Assembly (NCBI GenBank): GCA_947497145.1
Contig: CANMFQ010000009.1
Coordinates: 1 to 64,000 of the forward strand
Direction: 5' to 3'
Length of the DNA stretch: 64,000 bases
Origin: an uncultured Flavobacteriaceae bacterium
GTDB taxonomy: Bacteria; Bacteroidota; Bacteroidia; Flavobacteriales; Flavobacteriaceae
Shown here: in pieces, positions 55,862-64,000 of the stretch
Layout of the letters: every line of letters begins with the position of its first letter
How positions within the stretch are numbered: the first letter of the stretch is position 1
Translations under genes and position numbers: made by a program
Notes under the pieces: model-generated
Databases searched by the model: none
Told to the model about the DNA's origin: nothing
What the model saw: only the letters and a program-made list of their open reading frames with translations

Positions 55862-56025
55862 CATTTATGCATTAGAACTTCGTAATGAGGGGTAAAATCG
55901 CAATAAAATAAAATGTTTTCTTAATTTCGGCATAGCTGCGCTACGGTTAAATTAAAAAACGTAGCACAGCATTTTATTTTGCAGTGATTTTAAGAAGCAA
56001 TAGATTTTCTAATGAATAAAACGGG
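55862..56025 (-). repeat. Dispersed palindromic repeat, copy E (family R1), best preserved
   Basis: The clearest copy. The ends carry TTTATGCATTAGAA (55864-55877) and its inverted counterpart TTCTAATGAATAAAA (56008-56022). Inside, TAAAATCGCAATAAAATAAAATG faces a near-complementary arm at about 55968-55992, and TGCGCTACGG faces CGTAGCACAGCA around a T/A-rich loop. The whole can fold into one long hairpin. It fills most of the 333-base gap upstream of the PBP1A gene. Confidence 0.8.
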
Positions 56026-56057
56026 TTAAAATCAGATATTGCGCCTGTAAATGATAA

Positions 56058-58319
56058 ATGGCAATGGCTAAAAAGAAAAGAACGAAAAAAACGAAACGTA
56101 AAAAATTCGTAGTATGGGGTATTTGTATACCTATAGTTGGGGTGATACTATTTGTTTTTAGTGTTTATGCAGGTGCTTGGGGTAAATTACCTACTAAAGA
56201 AGCCCTAGCAGATTTTCAGTATCAAAGAGCATCCGAAGTGTATACTGCCGACAGTGTGCTTATTGGTAAATACTATTTATATGACCGTCAACCTATTGCC
56301 TATAAAGCATTCCCAAAACACTTAGTAGATGCTTTAGTCGCCATTGAAGATGAGCGTTTTTATGAACATTCTGGCATAGACTATTTTAGCTTGTTACGGG
56401 TAGCTATTAAAACAATACTTATGCAAGACCAATCTGCTGGTGGTGGTAGTACACTAAGCCAACAGTTGGCCAAAAATTTATATCCGCGTAGTGAAAGAAA
56501 GCAAACGCATATTATTGTTGACAAGGTGAAAGAAATGCTTATTGCAAAACGTTTAGAAGGTATTTTTTCTAAGGATGAAATACTCGCACATTACCTCAAC
56601 ACCGTATCGTTTGGTGATAATACCTTTGGTATAGAAAGTGCCTCATTAAAGTTTTTTAATAAAAAAACAAGCGAATTAAAAATAGAAGAGGCAGCTGTTT
56701 TAATAGGGATGCTAAAGGCTACCTATGGCTATAACCCTAGAGTGTTTCCTGACAAAAGTTTATTGCGAAGAAATTTAGTGATTCAGGCAATGGCTAACAA
56801 TGGTTTTTTAACTAACACAGCACATGATAGTTTATCACAATTACCATTACAACTCAACTATAAAAAATTTGACTACAATACAGGTATTGCGCAGTATTTT
56901 AGAGAAGAAGTACGAAAACAACTCATCAAATGGGTGGCTGCCGAAAAAGAAAAAGGCAACACATACAACATATACACATCGGGGCTCAAAATTTACACTA
57001 CGCTCAATTATAAGATGCAGGTACTGGCAGAAAAAGCAATGAAAAAACACATGGCTTCACTTCAAAAAAGCTTTGAAAAGAGCTATGGTAAAAATGCCCC
57101 TTGGATAGCAAATAAAAACATCATTAAAAAGGCAGTTCATAAAACAGCGCAATACAAAAAGCTTATTAAAATGGGGCTTACCGAAGCCCAAGCGTGGGAT
57201 TCACTACAGCAGAAACGCAACATGATTTTTCCTGAGTGGAGTGGCGAAAAAACTGTTGTTGCCAGTACTATTGATAGCGTGAAACACTATATGAAATTTC
57301 TAAATACAGGGTCGTTAGCGATTGACCCAAAAACTGGCGCAGTACAAACATGGATTGGTGGTATTGATTTTAAACATTTTAAATTTGACCATGTAGCGCA
57401 AAGTCGCCGCCAAGTAGGCTCTACTTTTAAACCCTTTGTGTATACTGCAGCCCTAGAAATGGGAATACCGCCTTGCGCTTATTTTTCGGCTAGAGAGGTG
57501 GAATATGAGAATTTAAAAGGATGGTCGCCTAGTAATTCGGGCAATAAAGATGAAGCCTACCTCAACTATTCTATGGAAGAAGCACTGAGCAAATCAGTAA
57601 ATACCGTTGCTGTTAAAGTACTTGAAGCTACTGGTATTGATAACGTATTAGCGCAGGCACAAAAAATGGGTATATTCTCTACACTGCCCAAGCAACCCTC
57701 CTTAGCATTGGGAACAGGTGAAATTTACCTCAATGAGTTGGCAGGTGCCTATGCCAGTTATGTAAATAATGGCAAGGCTGTTTTTCCATATCTCGTAGCG
57801 AATATTACCAATCAAAAAGATTCCGTTTTGGCCAATTTCAAGCCAAAAAGAGCTAGAGAAAGTGCCTTTTCAAAGCAAACAGGAGAACTAATGATTGAAA
57901 TGATGAAATCTACCATCAATACAGGTACGGCATCACGCATTAGAACTACGTATAAACTGAATAATGATATAGCAGGTAAAACAGGTACCACCCAAAATAA
58001 TAAAGATGCTTGGTTTGTGGCACTAACGCCCAAATTAGTACACATCACCTGGGTAGGACTAGACAACCATGAAATAGGCTTCAAAAGTACCCGCCTTGGT
58101 CAAGGTGCAAATGCTGCATTGCCCATATTTGCTTTGTGGATGCAACAACTGAATAAAGACAACAATTTTGACGCAATTACAAGGGCTAAGTTTAAAAAAC
58201 CAAATGTGTATGTGCGAGACCAGCTCAATTGTGACCCCATAAAAAAAGATGGCTTTTTTAAGCGATTGTTCACCAACCCCGACAAAAAGAAATCTAAAAA
58301 ATTTAAGAAGAAAAAATAG
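56058..58319 (+). CDS. Penicillin-binding protein 1A (bifunctional)
   Basis: A 753-residue peptidoglycan synthase. A basic N-terminus and membrane helix (about 17-39) precede the GT51 glycosyltransferase with catalytic E97 (AIEDERFYEH) and GGGSTLSQQLAKNL. The transpeptidase has S455 in GSTFKPF, the SVN motif (513-515) and KTGTT near residue 642. A Lys-rich tail ends the protein. It polymerises and cross-links cell-wall strands. Either of two close Met can be the start. An R2 repeat follows immediately. Confidence 0.95.
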   Translation: MAMAKKKRTKKTKRKKFVVWGICIPIVGVILFVFSVYAGAWGKLPTKEALADFQYQRASEVYTADSVLIGKYYLYDRQPIAYKAFPKHLVDALVAIEDERFYEHSGIDYFSLLRVAIKTILMQDQSAGGGSTLSQQLAKNLYPRSERKQTHIIVDKVKEMLIAKRLEGIFSKDEILAHYLNTVSFGDNTFGIESASLKFFNKKTSELKIEEAAVLIGMLKATYGYNPRVFPDKSLLRRNLVIQAMANNGFLTNTAHDSLSQLPLQLNYKKFDYNTGIAQYFREEVRKQLIKWVAAEKEKGNTYNIYTSGLKIYTTLNYKMQVLAEKAMKKHMASLQKSFEKSYGKNAPWIANKNIIKKAVHKTAQYKKLIKMGLTEAQAWDSLQQKRNMIFPEWSGEKTVVASTIDSVKHYMKFLNTGSLAIDPKTGAVQTWIGGIDFKHFKFDHVAQSRRQVGSTFKPFVYTAALEMGIPPCAYFSAREVEYENLKGWSPSNSGNKDEAYLNYSMEEALSKSVNTVAVKVLEATGIDNVLAQAQKMGIFSTLPKQPSLALGTGEIYLNELAGAYASYVNNGKAVFPYLVANITNQKDSVLANFKPKRARESAFSKQTGELMIEMMKSTINTGTASRIRTTYKLNNDIAGKTGTTQNNKDAWFVALTPKLVHITWVGLDNHEIGFKSTRLGQGANAALPIFALWMQQLNKDNNFDAITRAKFKKPNVYVRDQLNCDPIKKDGFFKRLFTNPDKKKSKKFKKKK

Positions 58320-58332
58320 TAGGCTGCTAGAA

Positions 58333-58672
58333 CAGAGACCGCTGCGCTACAAGAATCAAGAAACAAGACCGCTGAGCTACAAGAATCGAGAGCAAAGAAA
58401 TAGTCCTGTTTCTTGATTCTTGATTCCTCTGTTCCCTTTCTCTGTGAATGTCCCTGACATATGGTTGACCGTTTTTAGTTATTAATCTCACTGATAATAA
58501 TTGGCTTGTTTCTCATAGGTATAAAGACCACTGCACTTGTAAGAAAAGAATCAAGAAAAAAGACCGCTGAACTGCAAGAATCAAAAGCAAAGACAATAGT
58601 CCTGTTTCTTGGTTCTTGATTCCTCTGTTCCCTTTCTCTGCTCTCTACTCTCTGCTCCCTTTTTCTCTTTTC
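58333..58672 (+). repeat. Hairpin-core-hairpin repeat (family R2), second copy
   Basis: Two modules (about 58333-58440 and 58540-58672), each with AAGAATCAAGAAACAAGAC-like and GTCCTGTTTCTTGnTTCTTG ends that are inverted to each other, flank a core (58446-58522). The core shares GAATGTCCCTGA, GGTTGACCGTTTTTAGTTAT and TTTCTCATAGGTAT with 8505-8591. The two modules within a copy are more alike than the modules of different copies. It sits between the PBP1A and SPFH genes. Confidence 0.8.
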
Positions 58673-58748
58673 TATAATTTGAATTGTACCGTGAGCCCAT
58701 CTATCCTTCTCATTTATATATCAAATTAGGAATATTAAATTATTTTGA

Positions 58749-58756
58749 TATATTTG
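58749..58756 (+). promoter_or_regulatory. -7 box of the SPFH gene, TATATTTG
   Basis: TATATTTG lies 36 bases before the SPFH start. It is followed by two GATATCATTT-like words (58758 and about 58770) that could be a regulator site. No -33 TTTG was found at N19. Confidence 0.5.
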
Positions 58757-58791
58757 TGATATCATTTTAATATCATTTATAATAATTTATC

Positions 58792-59652
58792 ATGAAAAAC
58801 GAAAAAGACATCTCAGCAATTGATGGCTATGTAGCAGCCATACTTATTCCTATCATTGCAATAGGAAGTTTTGCCCTTTTTGTGGAAACTCAAGTAATAC
58901 TTTTTCTTTTTACCCTAATCATTGCAGTTGTATCTGCTCGTGGTTTGATATTGGTTAACCCAAACAGTTCGAGAGTATTTTTACTTTTTGGTAAATACAT
59001 GGGCTCTATTAAAAAGAATGGTTTATTTTGGACTAACCCACTCTATAGCAATAGAACCATCTCATTAAGAGCAAGCAACTTTGATAGTGAACGTCTTAAA
59101 GTAAATGATAAACTGGGCAATCCTATAATGATAAGCACAATCTTGGTCTGGCGTGCAACAGACACTTACAAAGCCGCTTTTGAGGTTGACGATTATCAAA
59201 ATTTTGTTCGTGTACAAACCGATGCTGCCGTGAGAAAACTGGCTAGTCTATATCCTTATGACAATTTTGCTGATGAAGGCCTTGATGAAGATATCACGTT
59301 ACGTTCTAGCATAAACGAAGTTAGTGAAGCCTTAGAAAAAGAAATACAAGAGCGTTTATCAATGGCGGGTATTGAAGTTCTTGAAGCACGAATTGGTTAT
59401 TTGGCCTACGCACAAGAAATTGCAAGTGCCATGCTTAAACGCCAACAAGCAACAGCAATTGTTGCTGCTCGTCATAAAATAGTGGAAGGTGCCGTAAGTA
59501 TGGTAGAAATGGCACTCGAAGAACTGAATAAAAAAGAAGTTGTTGTGTTAGATGAAGAACGAAAAGCCGCAATGGTAAGTAATTTAATGGTTGTGCTTTG
59601 TTCAGACAAAGATGCATCACCGATAGTAAATACTGGTACCCTAAATCATTAA
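58792..59652 (+). CDS. SPFH-domain membrane protein
   Basis: A 286-residue protein with two N-terminal hydrophobic segments (about 12-32 and 33-52), then an SPFH/prohibitin domain: LVNPNSSRVFLLFGKYMGSIKKNGLFWTNP, ISTILVWRATDTYKAAFEVDDYQNFV and a helical stretch with RLSMAGIEVLEARIGYLAYAQEIASAMLKRQQA. Members form membrane microdomains and scaffold proteases or transporters. A 54-residue Arc-like gene follows 85 bases later, a pairing I recall from other Bacteroidota. Confidence 0.92.
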   Translation: MKNEKDISAIDGYVAAILIPIIAIGSFALFVETQVILFLFTLIIAVVSARGLILVNPNSSRVFLLFGKYMGSIKKNGLFWTNPLYSNRTISLRASNFDSERLKVNDKLGNPIMISTILVWRATDTYKAAFEVDDYQNFVRVQTDAAVRKLASLYPYDNFADEGLDEDITLRSSINEVSEALEKEIQERLSMAGIEVLEARIGYLAYAQEIASAMLKRQQATAIVAARHKIVEGAVSMVEMALEELNKKEVVVLDEERKAAMVSNLMVVLCSDKDASPIVNTGTLNH

Positions 59653-59737
59653 AATAATAAAATAAAGATATCTTTGAATCCGAATTAAAACACCTATATT
59701 TTTTAGCTGAAAAGCTCCAAAAAAGTAGTACAAAGAA

Positions 59738-59902
59738 ATGGCTAAAAAGAAAGCTTTTGCGTTACGAATAAATGAAGACATGCTCAAAGCAATTGAGAAA
59801 TGGGCTGCTGACGAGTTTCGTAGTACCAATGGCCAAATAGAATGGATGCTGATGAAAAGCCTAAAGGAAAACAAACGCGAGCCTAAAAAAAAGATAGAAT
59901 AG
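59738..59902 (+). CDS. Small Arc-like ribbon-helix-helix protein
   Basis: A 54-residue protein starting MAKKKAFALRINEDMLKAIE and continuing KWAADEFRSTNGQIEWMLMKSL. The strand-helix-helix order and the RINEDML and STNGQIEWML segments match Arc/MetJ-type DNA-binding proteins. It follows the SPFH gene on the same strand with 85 bases between, so it may regulate that operon or act beside the membrane protein. An R2 repeat module begins right after its stop. Confidence 0.8.
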   Translation: MAKKKAFALRINEDMLKAIEKWAADEFRSTNGQIEWMLMKSLKENKREPKKKIE

Positions 59903-60030
59903 TGCGCTGAAAGAAACAAGACCACTTCGCTGAAAGAATCAAGAAACAAGACCGCTGAGCTGAAAGAATCAAAAGCAAAGACATAGTCCTGTTTCTTGGT
60001 TCTTGATTCCTCTGTTCCCTTTCTCTTTTC
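59903..60030 (+). repeat. Single hairpin module of repeat family R2
   Basis: One module only: GAATCAAGAAACAAGACCGC, a short loop region, then GTCCTGTTTCTTGGTTCTTGA and CCTCTGTTCCCTTTCTC. The left part is extended by a second partial copy (GAAAGAAACAAGACCACTTCG). The conserved core is absent. It lies between the Arc-like and DUF5916 genes. Confidence 0.75.
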
Positions 60031-60133
60031 TTACAAGCCCCGTACCTTAACCCTTACTCCCGTACACGCCTTATTTTAAGCTAGTTTTAAAACAGTAAAT
60101 ACTATCTATTAAGCAAATTAAAATATAAACTTG

Positions 60134-60141
60134 TAAATTTG
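60134..60141 (+). promoter_or_regulatory. -7 box of the DUF5916 gene, TAAATTTG
   Basis: TAAATTTG fits TAnnTTTG and lies 20 bases before the start at 60161. No clear -33 element is seen. Confidence 0.45.
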
Positions 60142-60160
60142 GCTAGCTAATTCCAATCTA

Positions 60161-62365
60161 ATGACTAGACCTTTTTGTGCTTTTGTGTTTTTTTTTCATA
60201 CCCTATTTTTTTTCTGTCAAACCGAAAAAAAATCTTTTGTAACAAAACATATTACAGAAACCCCTGTAATAGACGGCATTTTAGATGAATCTTTTTGGAA
60301 AACTGCAGATGGCCCACATGATTTTCAGCAATTTTTTCCGTCTGATTCTATCCTAGCAGAACAGCCTACTGATATAAAAATGGTCGTTAGCGATACGCAT
60401 TTATATATTGGCATCACCGTAAAATCTGTAGGCGACCAATGGATTACCCCTTCTTTAAAAAGAGATTTTAGAGCAAGTACTGGCGATAGTATGAGTCTCG
60501 TTTTTGATACTTTTAATGATGGCACCAATGCCTTTTTGTTTGGTATCAACCCGTATGGTGTGCGCCGAGAGGTATTAATTTCTGGTGGTGGCCAAGATTT
60601 AAGAGGTTTTAATGATTCATGGGATGTAAAATGGAAAGGGGAATCTAAAATTTATGGTGATTATTATACTGCCGAAATGGCCATTCCGCTTACGTCATTC
60701 AAATTTAGAGAAGGGGAAACCAAATGGCGATTTCAATGCTACCGATTTGACCTACAAACCAATGAGCGCAGTGTATGGCATAAAGTACCGCAAGGTCAGT
60801 TTTTGGTAAACCTTGCCTTTATGGGTGATATGCATTTTGAAAAGCCCTTAGGCAAATCTAGAACTCCCTTGGCACTTATTCCCTATATCAATACCATTTC
60901 AGAAAAAGACTTTGTAACAGACAAAAGTGATACCAATTTAAAATTTGGAGGGGATGCCAAAGTAGCTATAGGGAATGGTATGAATTTGGATGTGACCATA
61001 AATCCAGATTTTTCAAACGTAGAAGTAGATGACATCATTACAAACCTCACACGTTTTGAAGTTGGCTTACCCGAAAAACGACAATTCTTCATAGACAACA
61101 GCGACCTTTTTGGAAGTTTTGGCGGTTCTCGCGACGCCAATCCTTTCTTTTCTCGTCGTATAGGCATTGCCAACGATACTGCTGGCAATTCCATTGAGAA
61201 TAGAATTTTAGGCGGTATTAGGCTCAGCGGAAAACTCAACGAAGATTGGCGCCTTGGGGTTTTAAGTATTCAGACTGATGAAGATTTGGAGAATGAAATA
61301 GCCTCAAACAATAACACCATGCTTGCACTTCAAAAAAAGGTGTTTGCTCGCTCTAACGTAAGTATGTTTTTCATCAACCGACAGTCGTTTAAAGACTATG
61401 ATTTTATTAGCAGAGAAGAAGAATACAACCGTGTTTTGGGCATGGACTACAACCTAGCCTCAAAAGATAGTAAATGGTCGGGCAAGTTTTATGCTCACAA
61501 ATCTTTTCAACCCGATGATAATGACGGAAACTATTCACTTGGCACTTTTCTAAGCCGCACCACAAAGTACTTGAATATGTTTACCGATTTAATCTATATT
61601 GATGAAGATTTTTCGTCAGATTTAGGATTTATCAGACGCACCGATGTCATAAAATCGGCTACATCTATAGAAAAAGTATTTTGGCCCAAAAGTGAGGTCA
61701 TCAACAACTTTAATTTGAGTCTTTTTCCAATAATTACTTGGCGCCCCAGTTTAGATTATAAAAAAACCGACCATGACATCATACTAACCAGTGAAATCGG
61801 TTTTCAAAACCAATCTGAAGTCAGTTTTGGTTTTACCAACAGCTATACCTTTCTCACTGCTGAAGATGAATTTGACCCAACCGACACAGAAGGAGCGTTA
61901 ACACTACCCAACAACAAGGGTTACCATTTTAACAGTGTAAATGTGTCGTATAGAACCAACAGCGCCAGTATGCTCTCAGGAATGGGAAAATCAACAATTG
62001 GTCGATTTTTTAATGGTGATATATTTTCTGTAGAAGGTAAGCTCACCCTGAGATTACAACCAAGAGCACAACTATCACTGGCATTAAACTACAACAAAAT
62101 CTCCTTACCTGACCCTTACCCTAGTGCAGATTTATGGCTCATCAGCCCCAAGGTTGATATCACCTTTAGCAAATCACTATTCTGGTCTACACTAGTTCAA
62201 TACAGCAATCAAGGAGATAATTTAGGGATAAACTCAAGACTACAATGGCGATTTGCACCACTTTCTGATTTATTTATCGTGTATAATGACAACTATTTTG
62301 TAAATCAATTTTCACCTCGTTACCGCTCTATAAATTTAAAATTCACCTATTGGCTTAATATCTAG
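60161..62365 (+). CDS. DUF5916-family outer-membrane protein with CBM9-like domain
   Basis: A 734-residue secreted protein. After the signal peptide, residues about 25-215 form a CBM9-like domain (TPVIDGILDESFWKTADG, DTHLYIGITVKS, FLFGINPYGVRRE). The rest is DUF5916, with FGGDAKVAIGNGMNLDVTINPDFSNVEVDD, PEKRQFFIDNSDLFG and FFSRRIG, then repeated strand pairs like a beta barrel and a terminal YWLNI. The function is unknown; the family is widespread in Bacteroidota envelopes. Confidence 0.9.
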   Translation: MTRPFCAFVFFFHTLFFFCQTEKKSFVTKHITETPVIDGILDESFWKTADGPHDFQQFFPSDSILAEQPTDIKMVVSDTHLYIGITVKSVGDQWITPSLKRDFRASTGDSMSLVFDTFNDGTNAFLFGINPYGVRREVLISGGGQDLRGFNDSWDVKWKGESKIYGDYYTAEMAIPLTSFKFREGETKWRFQCYRFDLQTNERSVWHKVPQGQFLVNLAFMGDMHFEKPLGKSRTPLALIPYINTISEKDFVTDKSDTNLKFGGDAKVAIGNGMNLDVTINPDFSNVEVDDIITNLTRFEVGLPEKRQFFIDNSDLFGSFGGSRDANPFFSRRIGIANDTAGNSIENRILGGIRLSGKLNEDWRLGVLSIQTDEDLENEIASNNNTMLALQKKVFARSNVSMFFINRQSFKDYDFISREEEYNRVLGMDYNLASKDSKWSGKFYAHKSFQPDDNDGNYSLGTFLSRTTKYLNMFTDLIYIDEDFSSDLGFIRRTDVIKSATSIEKVFWPKSEVINNFNLSLFPIITWRPSLDYKKTDHDIILTSEIGFQNQSEVSFGFTNSYTFLTAEDEFDPTDTEGALTLPNNKGYHFNSVNVSYRTNSASMLSGMGKSTIGRFFNGDIFSVEGKLTLRLQPRAQLSLALNYNKISLPDPYPSADLWLISPKVDITFSKSLFWSTLVQYSNQGDNLGINSRLQWRFAPLSDLFIVYNDNYFVNQFSPRYRSINLKFTYWLNI

Positions 62366-62548
62366 TTTTAACACACCTCATGTATTAAAACTTTTTTCAT
62401 AGTCTTTAAATACGACAATAGCGTCAATACAACTTACATTCAAAACTATGCTACAACATATACTTTTAAAAGCAGTAAAAATGCCTTAGCTTCGTACACT
62501 TCAACAAATAACGGCACCTATTGAATGATGGTAGCCAATTAGTAAACT

Positions 62549-63118
62549 ATGACAAAACTAGGGTTACAAAGCACATTGAAATCGTACTTCCCCCAACTAA
62601 ATGAAGATTCGCTACATCTTTTCGCTCAAGATGCATCAATTTTAAATGTCGCCAAGGGAACCAAACTGATTACCGAAAAAAAAAGGCACCATTATTTTTA
62701 TTTGATTGTAGAAGGCAGTGCTAAGGCGTATTATTTTAAAGATTCTAAAGAAATTTGTTCTTGGTTTGCGTTCGAAAATGAAATACTATCAAGTATGAAA
62801 ACATTTAATGAAGAACCTTCCAACGAAACAATCGTACTTATGGAAGATTCCAAATTGATTCAATTTAACACAAAAGCAATCAAAGCGCTAGCTGCTACAA
62901 ATATTGATGTTAGCCAACTAATTATTGATTTGATTACTGAACATGCCGTATTTCTTGAATACAGGCTATATCAATTGCAGTTCATGTCAAGTGAAGAACG
63001 TTATGAAGCGTTGATTAAAACTACTCCTGAAGTATTACAAAAAGTATCGCTTACTGATATTGCCTCTTTCTTAGGGATAAGTCGTGAGACTTTGAGCAGA
63101 ATTAGAGCAAAAAAGTAA
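62549..63118 (+). CDS. Crp/Fnr-family transcriptional regulator
   Basis: A 189-residue regulator with an N-terminal cyclic nucleotide-binding fold (KGTKLITEKKRHHYFYLIVEGSAKAYYF, ENEILSSMKTF) and a short C-terminal helix-turn-helix (SLTDIASFLGISRETLSRIRAKK). There are no Cys clusters, so it is not an Fnr iron-sulfur sensor. It lies 182 bases upstream of an amine oxidase gene that it may control. Confidence 0.9.
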   Translation: MTKLGLQSTLKSYFPQLNEDSLHLFAQDASILNVAKGTKLITEKKRHHYFYLIVEGSAKAYYFKDSKEICSWFAFENEILSSMKTFNEEPSNETIVLMEDSKLIQFNTKAIKALAATNIDVSQLIIDLITEHAVFLEYRLYQLQFMSSEERYEALIKTTPEVLQKVSLTDIASFLGISRETLSRIRAKK

Positions 63119-63232
63119 GTCCTGTCTAGTCAGAAAAACTCAAAAAGTAAATTTGTTTCTTTTTGTTCTTTTTCCATCAAAAATAATTCAAATTGTAAAA
63201 ATTCGTCTATTCGCAAGCAGACACCAATTATG

Positions 63233-63244
63233 TGACATTTGTCA
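63233..63244. promoter_or_regulatory. Inverted TGACA repeat upstream of the amine oxidase gene
   Basis: TGACA and TGTCA face each other across TT, preceded by TG (giving TGTGA). It resembles half of a Crp-type site and lies between the Crp/Fnr gene and the oxidase gene. A TAATTTTG box (63268-63275) follows before the start at 63300. Confidence 0.35.
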
Positions 63245-63299
63245 AATCATTCTTACCACACATCATGTAATTTTGCCTTTAAATTTAATAGCAACATTT

Positions 63300-64000
63300 A
63301 TGAAAATACACAAATCAATACTACTTCTTGTTCTTTTTTTAATAACCCTCAATTTATCAAGTTGTTTAAAATGGGCAGCACGTGCAAAAGATAGTATTCC
63401 GCAGCAAACCGCCTTAGATAAGACCTATGACTATGACGGAAAAGTAATTATAATCGGAGCAGGAGCATCGGGTTTAGCAGCTGCTAAAATCTTACAAAAA
63501 AACAATGTAGATTATGTTGTTTTAGAAGCAACAGATAACTACGGTGGAAGATTAAAGAAAAATACAACGCTGGCCGATTTTCCTATTGATATAGGTGCCG
63601 AATGGATACATAGCCATCCATTAGTTTTAAACAAAATAAAAGGTAAAAAAGGAAACGAAATAGACGAAGACCTTATACCCTACCATATAGAAAAAGCTTA
63701 CAACTGGAACGGTGAAGAATTAAAAGAGGTTGCTAAATCGGAATTGGATTTTGCATACAATTTCATGCCAGAATCCAAATTCAAAAATTCTACATGGTAT
63801 GATTTTGTTGATGAGCATCTTGCTACAGATGTAAAAAATAACATTCAATACAATGCCGTCGTTACCAAAATAGATTATTCAGGAGATGAAGTTGTAGTAG
63901 CGTTAAAAAATGGGCAGCAGTACAAAGCTGATAAGGTATTGGTTACCGTTCCTATTGGAGTTTTAAAATCAGATGCAATTACTTTTGTTCCTGCCTTACC
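63300..64000 (+). CDS. FAD-dependent amine oxidase-like lipoprotein (partial)
   Basis: The gene runs off the right edge after 233 complete codons. It starts MKIHKSILLLVLFLITLNLSS with Cys next, a lipoprotein signal. Then comes the FAD-binding motif VIIIGAGASGLAAAKIL, VVLEATDNYGGRL and DFPIDIGAEWIH, the pattern of flavin monoamine or polyamine oxidases. The expected full length is about 430-460 residues. It probably oxidises amines at the envelope; the substrate is unknown. It may be controlled by the Crp/Fnr gene upstream. Confidence 0.88.
   Translation, partial: MKIHKSILLLVLFLITLNLSSCLKWAARAKDSIPQQTALDKTYDYDGKVIIIGAGASGLAAAKILQKNNVDYVVLEATDNYGGRLKKNTTLADFPIDIGAEWIHSHPLVLNKIKGKKGNEIDEDLIPYHIEKAYNWNGEELKEVAKSELDFAYNFMPESKFKNSTWYDFVDEHLATDVKNNIQYNAVVTKIDYSGDEVVVALKNGQQYKADKVLVTVPIGVLKSDAITFVPAL

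Overview
The window is chromosomal DNA of a marine-type Flavobacteriaceae bacterium (Bacteroidota). The evidence is the AT-rich sequence, promoters with the Bacteroidota -33/-7 signature (TTG-N19-TAnnTTTG), the near absence of Shine-Dalgarno sites, and typical flavobacterial families (DUF5916, DUF6249, S1/P1 nuclease, thrombospondin-type acidic repeats, split transketolase). No genus is assigned. No prophage, intact IS, integrase or CRISPR array was seen. Most of the window is housekeeping sequence broken up by several families of dispersed repeats.

Layout. 1-900: the 5' end of a 16S rRNA gene (minus strand) with two tandem promoters. 1.4-4.5 kb: a minus-strand group (mazG, MATE exporter, a 75-aa protein, PAP2 phosphatase). 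4.7-8.4 kb: a plus-strand group of secreted proteins (broken TolB-like propeller, DUF3500, sugar isomerase-like, SMP-30). 8.7-14.3 kb: GH20 hexosaminidase, a secreted propeller protein and a secreted protein of unclear function. 14.7-20.5 kb: dnaB, accA, DMT transporter, LptF/G-type permease and tgt, all minus. 21.1-31 kb: split transketolase, outer-membrane barrel, FKBP lipoprotein, S4 protein, phosphoribosyltransferase, shikimate kinase, tRNA-Lys, fabH and htpG. 31.3-40.6 kb: an unknown gene, four tandem paralogous TPR sensor histidine kinases and one LuxR-type response regulator. 40.7-48.2 kb: inositol oxygenase with a sodium symporter, an ECF sigma/putative anti-sigma pair, DUF6249, MOSC, DUF3050, DoxX and pirin proteins. 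48.3-50.3 kb: two minus-strand genes, each bracketed by conserved repeats in a cassette-like layout. 50.5-64 kb: AraC regulators, AlkB, S1/P1 nuclease, PBP1A, an SPFH protein with a 54-aa Arc-like protein, DUF5916, a Crp/Fnr regulator and a truncated amine oxidase.

The two most unusual regions are the kinase array and the cassette-like pair. In the array, four old duplicates keep the phospho-acceptor His but lose catalytic residues stepwise from gene 1 to gene 4, with one regulator at the end. In the cassette-like pair, the repeat sequence next to each gene differs between the two genes, yet the two ends flanking one gene are reverse complements of each other. This is the relationship seen in integron cassettes, but no integrase is present. 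Three other repeat families (a long imperfect palindrome of about 170 bp, a hairpin-core-hairpin element of about 320 bp, and a 43-bp direct repeat) fill many gaps between genes.
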